The position numbers and the translations under genes are program-made. Shown one piece after another: positions 61,101-64,000 of a DNA stretch of 64,000 nt. The stretch's first letter is position 1. Every line of letters begins with the position of its first letter. The stretch comes from Branchiostoma belcheri. Taxonomy: Eukaryota; Chordata; Leptocardii; Amphioxiformes; Branchiostomatidae. The stretch lies in contig NW_017803046.1 of NCBI RefSeq assembly GCF_001625305.1, forward strand, positions 701,811 through 765,810. The letters run 5' to 3'. The notes beneath the pieces were generated by a model. That model had not been told where the DNA came from. It did no database searches and saw only the letters and a list, made by a program, of their open reading frames with translations.

Positions 61101-63783
61101 TCTTTTAAATTGTATTAAGTTGAGTCAATCCTATTCCATTATTAATAGCTCACTGATATCTGTGAAGCAAAAATGTGATGTTGCTGACTGTCAGAAATTG
61201 CTTGAATGTTTTTTTAATCGTAGGCTGGTTCCAGCTACTCCTCAGGCTGTATTTATGGCCTGTATTAAAAAAATATGGCTTTTTTAGCTAAATCAACACT
61301 AAAAGTATTCCGAGATCAGGGTGCATCAAAGGGTTGCACTTGGGCCAATTTTTCAAGTTTTTCATATTTTTCTACTTTCAGTGCAGAAAATCGCACTAGA
61401 GGTGTTGCCATACATTGCACTTTTTAAATTTTTGGATAGAGACGTTTGGTTCAAAAGTTGTGCTCTTCCAAACTTAGCCCACTCATTTCAGATGTGGCCG
61501 GCAACTGACTCTAAAAAATCAAGTACATGACAAGAACACCAAATTTCGCACGACCTGTCATTTAGGGATTGACAATATGCTACAGAAATAACATAATTAT
61601 GTCATAAATGACAAAACTACTTCAAAAATTGCAACAAAATGTAATTAATGTACCTATATGGTATACTTGGCAACGGACACTACATGGCAACGGACACTAC
61701 ACCCTTGAGGTTTTTTGACATTACTAGTACAAATGTATTTCATATAATTACAGCAATAGACTGAAATAGCTACTGTGTTTTAAGTCAGCATCTTCAGCTG
61801 TTTCAAAACCTGAAATCATATGCACCCACAGCTTTTCTATTTTAAGTTATTACCGAGCAACGGACACTACACCAGCCATATTAACCCAAAGGACAAGCAA
61901 CATAAAAACACATGTTTTGTGTCATATATGGATGTACCTTGCATAACATGCAAAATGGCCAGTTCTATCACCATCCTTTTTAGTACAGGGAGATAATTTA
62001 ATTGCAATGTGTTAATTTAATATGAATTTTACATAACGTGTACAACATATTGATAAATGCGCTGTAGAAAAGAGAAATTTCCAATCATCATCAGGTTTTT
62101 TGCAAAACATATCAGACTGAGCATGTCTGAACATATTGCAAATCTTTTTATTCCATTTTTTTGTTCCCAAATTACTTAAAAGCATATTTCAAAAACTGGC
62201 ATTTTTCAAGTGCAACAGCATAATGTAGATTTTATGCCAATTTCTGGTCTTAAATTGGCCATAGCATAAGTTTTGAACATCTTCACACCAAATCTCTTCC
62301 TGATTGTCTGGAAAATAACTGTTCTAGCATAACAAGTTTGATAAATGTCAACAGAATGCGATAAATACAGAGTAAGAATGACATAACGATGCACGATGCC
62401 ATTGGCGCACCCTGATCTCGGAATAGCCGAGATGACAAAAATGTGATGAGAAATGGCTGAAGTGGTGCACATCCGTGTCCATAATATCACCAGGGTCCAT
62501 AATATCGCCACCTTGTCCTTGAGAAATAGTGTGCTTTAAGATAAATTTAATGCAACATGGTATGCACTCCTGCACACCTCAAATGTACATACCTAGGGTA
62601 TGTTGCAGTAAAAATATCTTTAAGCACACTTTTTCTCAAGGTGGCGATATTATGGACCCTGGTGATTCCTCATTCAGAATATTTTGTTTTGACTTGTTGC
62701 CCTGAAATTGTATTGGAAGTTTGGCAACTTTGCATTAATTTTATTTTCTAGTCTAAGACTATAAATGAAGAGTAAAATGATGAAGGAAATTACACTGTTG
62801 GATTGTTACAACTCTCCTGTAACGTTTTTCCTCAGGTGGTCTGCTCCATCACCAGGCATTTCCTGTTGCGGGTACAGAAAGGACCGATGGTGCCTGAGCA
62901 GGAAACTGTCATAGACAACAACGTCATTCCTGTGGAGTTTCCACCTGCCTTGTGTGTGGAGGAAGGTCAGATGCCACAATGTGTAACACTACGTGCAAAC
63001 CTCAAGTTGTAAAATTTTACGCTTTGTTCCTACACATTAGAAACATCATGAATTTCTATGGAAATTGGAAATTTGGAAAAGATGCTTTCAATACTAGATG
63101 GGATTACACTGTTCAGTATTCTTAGGACTGAAGAGAAGAGAAGAGAGAAGTCTTATTTAATTATTACCTTTGACAAGTCAGAAGGTAATAATGTTTTTTT
63201 TGGGGGGGGGGTGCCTGGTGGAGTGGCCATGGTCTGCAGGGTCTGTATGTATATTTTAATATACATACAGACCCTGCAGACCACCTCCATTCAGGGAAAC
63301 ACAGCAGAACAGCAGAACTCGAGAAACTGTGGATGAATCTTCATGATATATAATATATATTATGTATTTGGTAGTTGAGTAAGGATTGTGGAATTAAAGG
63401 TCAAGTTCAAAAATGGTTCACCTGCTGGTGTATGAGCTTGAAGAACAACTATTATTATTATGATGTAATAATATATATTAATTATATCATTATTTGCATG
63501 CCTTTTTATCGTTCTCTGCTCTGCTGAACATGAATAATCATATCTGCCTCTTTCCACGTAGATTATCGTGATCTGGCAGTGAAAAGGCTTCATATCCCTG
63601 AAGTCATTCATCCAAATGGCCAAATCCTGGCAAGGATCACTGCTTCTGTCAGCAAAGATCCCTCCGCCCCTACCATCCAAGCCAACGAGTTTGTCTACAC
63701 CTTGTACCTGTCCTTGGATCGCTTCTGGGATGAAGATGACCTGGCCATCGACACCTTCAACAACACAATGGCCATCACACATG
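28032..63783 (+). CDS. Giant secreted protein of tandem CARDB-like / Ig-like modules (47 exons, 3'-incomplete)
   Basis: I chained 47 exons; every junction has AG/GT and the phases agree throughout. They total 7351 nt, or 2450 codons plus one base, still open at the last donor (63783). Residues 1-27 are a signal peptide. Residues 28-2376 form 16 modules of 131-158 residues, and a 17th begins. Consensus of a module: (D/S)xxxV..., a hydrophobic-alternating V-x-F-x-V-x-N strand, YLSxDxxxDxxD, a spacer, CGxxYxxVxxD, an acidic NN segment, then a closing Cys and G. This resembles bacterial CARDB adhesion repeats; the assignment is by motif memory, not search. No transmembrane segment is seen yet. 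The likely role is extracellular matrix or adhesion. The 5' UTR is spliced, with an acceptor at 28030, one base before the ATG context. Confidence 0.85.
28585..30271 (+). CDS. Module 1 (exons 2-4, residues 28-158)
   Basis: Exons 28585-28757, 29704-29863, 30212-30271. The first half ends IDLYLSTDSDLDPSSDRLL at a phase-0 intron. The second half has LCGQSDHARLIVHIHNI and closes KIICEG. At 131 residues it is the shortest module; the acidic NN segment is reduced to LDEEHSQ. The splice sites are canonical. Confidence 0.85.
28990..29100. repeat. Inverted repeat in intron 2
   Basis: Perfect 18-bp arms CTAGCCTGGTATCCAGCC (29026-29043) and the inverse (29074-29091) flank a 30-base loop. It could be a tiny MITE or an RNA hairpin. 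Confidence 0.7.
29918..30110. mobile_element. Family E MITE, internally deleted
   Basis: Both ends are kept (TTTTAGGCATCCAGTGCAG and CATTGGATGCCTTTAAG) but only about 190 bp lie between them. Confidence 0.55.
30834..31689 (+). CDS. Module 2 (exons 5-6, residues 159-301), Cys-less
   Basis: Exons 30834-31027 and 31455-31689. It opens DYAGLSKASVSLGPNRRLHV and contains LTVDVTVHNFN and FQLEVYVNEGAEPTDSLVK. The second half has EYFMVKVVPPVGTLDDVGND. This is the only complete module lacking the Cys pair, and its second half is one exon. It has one N-glycosylation sequon (NQT). The donor at 31690 is GTAATT, weaker than average. Confidence 0.83.
31140..31171. repeat. TG microsatellite
   Basis: About 14 TG units in the intron between exons 5 and 6. 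Confidence 0.9.
32166..32943 (+). CDS. Module 3 (exons 7-8, residues 302-443)
   Basis: Exons 32166-32344 and 32697-32943. The YLS position reads TATLYWAMSQ. The second half is textbook: FCGSVYAILVADSEN, then DRADNIAAIPVLIQC. The half boundary is a phase-0 intron and the ends are phase 1. Confidence 0.9.
32576..32672. mobile_element. Family E MITE, half copy
   Basis: AAGTTGAATCAATCCTATATC and CTGATATCTGTGAGGCAAAA from the family interior, directly upstream of exon 8. Confidence 0.5.
33015..33380. mobile_element. Family H element, diverged
   Basis: AAAGCTCCTGTCACTCATTC on the left, with AGCCAAGGTTGGCTGGTGAT and AATTGGTGTGGCCTAAGC inside or at the right. Confidence 0.45.
33439..36287 (+). CDS. 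Module 4 (exons 9-11, residues 444-587)
   Basis: Exons 33439-33597, 34254-34435, 36197-36287. It opens DVFSVTGLSVSGPSMLWEG. It has extra Cys in the first half (ACARPSCDIS) and the pair NPGTCSDL...MEYQCS. The end has MDNNVAEIP. The intron between exons 10 and 11 holds the second N gap, so a missed exon there cannot be excluded, although the frame joins cleanly. Sequon NST. Confidence 0.83.
34058..34168. repeat. CA microsatellite
   Basis: A long interrupted CA array. Its right half, from about 34103, is repeated at 35341-35399 with the same interruptions (ATACAAACAC, CTCACACACA, CATACACA). Confidence 0.9.
34450..34800. mobile_element. Family E MITE, full copy
   Basis: Ends AAAGGCATCCAGTGCAATTT and TTGCTTTTGGATGCCTTTAA; interior TTTATTTTGGGGTACCACCC. 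It lies just after exon 10. Confidence 0.8.
35400..35455. other. Assembly gap (56 N)
   Basis: A run of N directly after a CA tract that duplicates the one near 34103-34160. Confidence 1.
35705..36130 (+). mobile_element. LINE C-terminal fragment with zinc-finger-like end (family 3)
   Basis: The frame contains RWLGHVARMDDNRLPKKILY, RGRPKLRFKDLCKATL and WEKAASDRSKWR, the standard C-terminus of a class of non-LTR polymerases. A stop at 35978 ends this frame, but the family's final Cys/His cluster follows in another frame (YYCRFCGRACRARIGCTSHE). So the copy carries a frameshift or small indel and is dead. Confidence 0.85.
36912..39605 (+). CDS. Module 5 (exons 12-14, residues 588-740)
   Basis: Exons 36912-37102, 38854-38944, 39429-39605. 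The acidic strand reads FKFFLSKNQKFDSAKDVE. The second half has FCGDVYVSILLDTYEADPSD, then SEANNAYTTL and MDC. It ends in a short Pro run (PPPPS), probably a flexible linker. Confidence 0.88.
37160..37410. mobile_element. Family K repeat with terminal hairpin
   Basis: TATGGGTTCACCAC (37171-37184) pairs with GTGGTGAACCCATA (37196-37209). Downstream come a CTT/CTCC-rich tract and AAATTTGGTATGGAGGTACA, shared with 13990-14080. Confidence 0.5.
37525..37675. repeat. Two tandem units of about 75-80 bp
   Basis: CTTGCTGATTGGCTGTTGGG followed by ATTTAACTTGATTAACACCT occurs twice, each time followed by GCACAGAGCATTTCC-like sequence. Confidence 0.8.
38034..38395. mobile_element. Family E MITE, full copy
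   Basis: Ends AAAGGCATCCAATGCAATAT and AGCATTGGATGCCTTGAA; interior AATAAAGAGACACCCCACTT. Confidence 0.8.
38563..38792. mobile_element. Family F element, second copy
   Basis: TTCTGAATAAAGAGACTCTT on the left and AAGAGTCCCTTTATTCAGTG on the right, with TTTTGGTGACTGTCTGTCAC inside, as at 10181-10363. Confidence 0.7.
40073..41343 (+). CDS. Module 6 (exons 15-17, residues 741-885)
   Basis: Exons 40073-40227, 40568-40700, 41197-41343. It has VTFDITVTNKGM, then VYYSDDDDLDPAWD, the most acidic version of the motif. The second half is atypical: RPRCLQLESPHLFLEV and a closing KMCDAG, with no NN. The Cys pair is kept. Confidence 0.87.
40274..40510. mobile_element. MITE family G
   Basis: CTGAAGGAAAACATATTGTT to CAGACCATATTTGAAGGTAA, with GGAGGGATTTAGACTCCTGT inside. 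It sits in intron 15 shortly after the donor at 40227. Confidence 0.7.
40775..40840 (+). mobile_element. Short LINE family 1 fragment
   Basis: CTTGCTGCCACCAAGTACAG and TAGGGGCATCATCACTAGAT match the tail of the family at 25975-26215. Confidence 0.5.
42008..43435 (+). CDS. Module 7 (exons 18-20, residues 886-1029)
   Basis: Exons 42008-42159, 42596-42734, 43295-43435. QFYLSHDQ|MLDPEDIEIP spans a phase-0 intron inside the acidic motif. The second half has HYCGWTYLGVEVRVQEASVD, RPYNNIQLK and FLQC. The donor after 43435 (GTCAGC) is only about 15 bases from the start of a family G MITE. I chose it because its phase joins exon 21. Confidence 0.85.
42238..42305. mobile_element. Family G fragment
   Basis: TATGTTTGAAGGAAAACATA and CCTCTTCTTTTCCAAACCAA; only the left end remains. 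A stray GTGTGACAGGGGCTTA (family H end) follows at about 42325. Confidence 0.45.
43451..43702. mobile_element. MITE family G, full copy
   Basis: The ends TATGTTTACCTTCACAGAAG and GCGAAGGTAAATATTA are inverse. It starts about 15 bases after the donor of exon 20. Confidence 0.75.
44195..46098 (+). CDS. Module 8 (exons 21-23, residues 1030-1174)
   Basis: Exons 44195-44355, 45017-45195, 46004-46098. It has KLTFTVTNLMGTRDIPD, then VYLSDDLVFDGGDEELP. The second half splits right after MCWKT in phase 2, the only phase-2 intron within the usual pattern, and continues HLLFAVVRGAGLDIADAVDA, NNFRAIP and FHC. A LINE tail lies in the intron before exon 23. Confidence 0.83.
44470..44580 (-). mobile_element. 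LINE family 2 3' end fragment
   Basis: CAACTTTATTGCTCAACAAC and GGCAAAGAAGAGACAACAAG, as at 19818-19880, on the antisense strand. Confidence 0.6.
44597..44975. mobile_element. MITE family D, clean copy
   Basis: The ends TTAGGCCACACCAATTTAAT and AATTAAATTGGTGTGGCCTT are inverse and extend about 35 bp inward through TTCTTGGTTAACGGA. 379 bp, no coding capacity. It is the reference for the disrupted copy at 35269-36150. Confidence 0.85.
45495..45923 (-). mobile_element. LINE C-terminal fragment (family 4)
   Basis: Open frame of 142 codons with ACIETILLYGSESWVMN, YTRMLRVVFNTPWWKHTTNE and RRLSLAGHVIRSEEPASRLL, then RRVGRPNKTVKKLIETETGL. This is the post-catalytic C-terminus of a non-LTR polymerase. 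It lies antisense in the intron between exons 22 and 23; the rest of the element is missing. Confidence 0.85.
46383..47768 (+). CDS. Module 9 (exons 24-26, residues 1175-1314)
   Basis: Exons 46383-46483, 47125-47310, 47636-47768. The first intron is further upstream than in most modules, so exon 25 carries FGMEFYLSNDDTLDPSDLPL. The second half has RFCGSVYILVHLDPLNVIAE, DKLNNVGS and YSC. Two sequons (NIT) are present. Confidence 0.9.
47812..48178. repeat. 44-bp minisatellite
   Basis: About eight imperfect units of TTGCCTGTGTGTGGATGGTG plus TTCAGCACCAAGGACAGG. It lies in the intron after exon 26. The long open frames across it are only due to the period. Confidence 0.9.
48348..50146 (+). CDS. 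Module 10 (exons 27-29, residues 1315-1462)
   Basis: Exons 48348-48499, 49038-49217, 50035-50146. The acidic motif is replaced by a basic LYIQRGSRFNRHKAIP. The second half has PSYACEAN and LFVSVEGNDHVQDHVEENN, closing AIDMDC. Charge reversal at the motif sets this module apart from its neighbours. Confidence 0.87.
48637..49010. mobile_element. Family E MITE, full copy
   Basis: TAAAGGCATCCAGTGCATTT on the left and ATTTCATTGGATGCCTCTAA on the right. It ends about 28 bases before exon 28. Confidence 0.8.
49316..49961. mobile_element. Inverted-repeat element C, about 645 bp
   Basis: Left TAGGCCATAGCAAGTAAATT then TTATGGATGACATCC; right GGATGTCATCCATAAGATTA then AATCAGTGTAGCCTA. The ends pair over about 35 bp with mismatches. 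They resemble family A and element B ends, so these may be one superfamily. Confidence 0.75.
50685..52176 (+). CDS. Module 11 (exons 30-32, residues 1463-1612)
   Basis: Exons 50685-50789, 51512-51688, 52009-52176. The first intron is phase 1, earlier in the module. QLYIRKNTDDDGALSQWKRI replaces YLSxD. The second half has PYCGPDSAIKVVMDDSRVVE, EGNNERVVD and SDVC. Sequon NFT. Confidence 0.87.
52195..52490. mobile_element. Probable LINE 3' UTR fragment
   Basis: TTTATTTATTTTTTATTAGT then TTGGCTTACAACAGTCTAGT and AGGGTCAACCCTGCAGGGG. The style of an antisense LINE end is clear, but no protein part is present. Confidence 0.35.
52553..52675. repeat. Three short tandem units in intron 32
   Basis: AAAAGATTTCAGCATTGTTA followed by ATTCACA occurs three times with small gaps. 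It lies between a decoy acceptor near 52524 and the real one at 52742. Confidence 0.7.
52743..54352 (+). CDS. Module 12 (exons 33-35, residues 1613-1762)
   Basis: Exons 52743-52871, 53247-53389, 54175-54352. First intron phase 1, as in module 11. It has FGFKLLLSPEMSTSHQDAEE, then KFCDQSVYLGAELTDISQ and VQNNIGWWKVVFTC. The acceptor before 52743 has a decoy about 220 bases upstream (TTTTTTCAGATAAAAAAGAT) that leads to an early stop. Confidence 0.86.
52930..53130. repeat. Two direct copies of a 97-bp unit
   Basis: ATGTCGTAAAATATGGCGAA...CTCCAAAGCAAATGTCGGCC followed by TTTCTAGTTT, twice in a row. A single diverged trace lies at 14700-14732. Confidence 0.75.
53695..54155 (-). mobile_element. LINE family 1 3' end with a second insertion inside
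   Basis: Minus-strand copy of the same tail as 18150-18510. It is interrupted at about 53845-53987 by another fragment ending in an AATGA repeat (AAATAAATAAATGAAATGAA). The polymerase tail resumes at 54045-54155 (MMYKMTYKLVDIPTTKYQV). Confidence 0.75.
55023..56293 (+). CDS. Module 13 (exons 36-38, residues 1763-1912)
   Basis: Exons 55023-55180, 55563-55683, 56123-56293. It has TFDFKVTNLGSMVPDSAG. The YLS segment is LLVGSDGVTLQ. The second half has extra Cys: GLCADTAQICISYNNSALP, then TGCVELNTGQ and TNCDRG. The four Cys suggest two disulfides. Sequon NNS. Confidence 0.86.
56400..56690. mobile_element. Family E MITE, partial
   Basis: TTTTATATCATAGGCTATTT, AATAAAGAGACACCTCAGGC, CTTCAAGTATGAAATCATGA and TTACATTGAATGCC; the left end is missing. 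Confidence 0.55.
56861..57674 (+). CDS. Module 14 (exons 39-40, residues 1913-2064), fused first exon
   Basis: Exons 56861-57215 (355 nt, the longest) and 57574-57674. Exon 39 runs through LELWVSQDDTLDTDGDVDLT without the intron that splits most modules there, and ends inside the second half at TCEQAQYICV in phase 2. Close: GVCIPWTDVLDCNRG. Local GC is higher than in neighbouring exons. Confidence 0.88.
58064..58263. repeat. 200-bp direct repeat, copy 1 (intron 40)
   Basis: Nearly identical to 58808-59020: it starts GGGCAGGGATTGTAACAGGC and ends AGCCAGGGCTCAAAATACTG. Exon 41 lies between the two copies. Confidence 0.85.
58406..59814 (+). CDS. Module 15 (exons 41-43, residues 2065-2222)
   Basis: Exons 58406-58608, 59211-59409, 59743-59814. 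INFYLSEDDTVDHTDFE precedes a phase-0 intron. The second half has KYCGDTYLIVVVDAG, split by a phase-1 intron before DGILSEQYENNNQLTIPIQC. At 158 residues it is the longest module. About 200 bp of intron sequence is duplicated on either side of exon 41. Confidence 0.9.
58741..58790 (-). mobile_element. Fragment related to the element at the window end
   Basis: The reverse complement reads CTTTCTCTGCTTAGCATTCA and matches 63945-63975. Confidence 0.45.
58808..59020. repeat. 200-bp direct repeat, copy 2 (intron 41)
   Basis: See 58064-58263. It differs by small insertions (ACACTG, CATG). Confidence 0.85.
60096..62965 (+). CDS. Module 16 (exons 44-46, residues 2223-2376)
   Basis: Exons 60096-60230, 60729-60925, 62836-62965. 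FLLKLYASNDRMYRDGEDTN carries the acidic motif. The second half starts VVCSITRHFLLRVQKG, and the end has DNNVIPVEF and ALC. The intron before exon 46 is 1.9 kb, filled by a nested stack of transposons. Confidence 0.87.
60262..60510. mobile_element. MITE family G, full copy
   Basis: TATGTTTACTGAAGGAAAAC to GTGATTTAGGTAAACATAC. It starts about 30 bases after the donor of exon 44. Confidence 0.75.
61306..62425. mobile_element. Element L: 1.1-kb non-autonomous transposon
   Basis: Perfect 19-bp inverted ends TATTCCGAGATCAGGGTGC (61306-61324 and 62407-62425). The interior has no coding capacity, but carries GCAACGGACACTACA at three places (about 61671, 61687 and 61858). Confidence 0.75.
62486..62666. 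mobile_element. Element M: 181-bp palindromic MITE
   Basis: Perfect 29-bp ends (62486-62514 and 62638-62666), starting ATCACCAGGGTCCATAATAT. Pairing continues inward (TGAGAAATAGTGTGCTTTAA against TTAAGCACACTTTTTCTCA). Confidence 0.85.
63231..63282. repeat. Perfect 25-bp hairpin with 2-base loop
   Basis: GGTCTGCAGGGTCTGTATGT plus ATATT (63231-63255) and the exact inverse complement (63258-63282), separated by TT. Weaker pairing extends outward (GGTGGAGTGG against CCACCTCC). It lies in the intron between exons 46 and 47. Confidence 0.9.
63562..63783 (+). CDS. Module 17, first exon (exon 47, residues 2377-2450); gene continues beyond window
   Basis: 222 nt, phase 1 to 1. It reads through YTLYLSLDRFWDEDDLAIDT without the usual phase-0 intron and ends FNNTMAITHG at a GTGTGT donor. 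The second half of the module must lie past the window edge. Sequon NNT. Confidence 0.8.
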
Positions 63784-63851
63784 GTGTGTAGATATGGGAG
63801 TGATATTTGACTTATGATATGATGATATAATAAATAATACATGTATTTCAC

Positions 63852-64000
63852 TGATGGCCAAGTGGGTGGGCCTTGCATTCAGTAGGTTGTGAGTTTGATT
63901 CCCGCCTTAGTCTTACTAAACATGGTAAAAGTGGTTCATACTGCTTTCTCTGCTTAGCACTCAGCATTTTGGAAAGAGTTTGGTTACCGTAGTTAAACAC
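63852..64000 (+). mobile_element. tRNA-like SINE, truncated by window end
   Basis: GATGGCCAAGTGGGTGGGCC (A-box-like) and GTGAGTTTGATTCCCGCC (B-box-like), then a body with CTTTCTCTGCTTAGCACTCA that also occurs, inverted, at 58741-58790. Confidence 0.5.

Larger units (their letters stand above)
61058..62725. mobile_element. Family E MITE split by two nested transposons
   Basis: The left half (AAAACTGGATTTTCAGTAAA, CTCACTGATATCTGTGAAGC, TAATCGTAGGCTGGTTCC) and the right half (TTCCTCATTCAGAATATTTT, GCCCTGAAATTGTATTGGA) match one family E copy. Between them sit element L (61306-62425) and element M (62486-62666). It lies in the intron before exon 46. Confidence 0.65.

Overview
This is a window of animal nuclear DNA. 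Genes are split into many short exons with GT/AG introns. The DNA is AT-rich and packed with short inverted-repeat transposons, truncated LINEs, tRNA-derived SINEs, microsatellites and two runs of N. The mobile-element mix, a protein arginine methyltransferase close to PRMT1, and a very large modular secreted protein fit a marine invertebrate deuterostome. An amphioxus (Branchiostoma) genome is my best guess. This is an inference from style, not from a marker gene. All gene models below were assembled by hand from reading frame, splice consensus and intron phase.

Layout. 1-2.4 kb holds related, partly duplicated blocks with splice-like signals and no convincing coding region. 2.8-10.4 kb is mostly mobile DNA: a pair of inverted-repeat elements, a SINE, two truncated LINEs, an element with four 58-bp tandem units, and a foldback element with 150-bp arms. 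11.5-20.85 kb, minus strand, is a nine-coding-exon type I protein arginine methyltransferase (PRMT1-like, about 355 residues). Its exon lengths sum to one base more than a multiple of three, and homology places that extra base in coding exon 6 near 15330. A possible 5' UTR exon ends at 21369. An N gap at 13931-13950 next to a 0.55-kb duplicate suggests a haplotype or assembly problem in this gene. 21.5-28 kb is the intergenic space between the two divergently transcribed genes and is filled with repeats.

28.03 kb to beyond the right edge, plus strand, is one large gene. I could chain 47 coding exons, with phase agreeing at every junction, into 2450 codons that are still open at the window end. 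The product begins with a signal peptide and then consists of 16 complete tandem modules and part of a 17th. Each module is 131-158 residues. A typical module has a beta-rich first half, a segment like YLSxD...DxxD, and a second half with CGxxY, an acidic NN segment and a closing Cys. This layout resembles the bacterial CARDB / Ig-like adhesion repeat, with a Cys pair added. Every module boundary is a phase-1 intron, so the modules are symmetric 1-1 exon sets that can duplicate without breaking frame. I do not recognise a named family for the whole protein. It is the best candidate here for something undescribed.

The introns of this gene hold many copies of a few small inverted-repeat elements, two reverse-transcriptase tails, a minisatellite and a nested stack of transposons. 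The two genes show no functional link: one is an intracellular protein-modifying enzyme, the other a secreted or extracellular-matrix protein.
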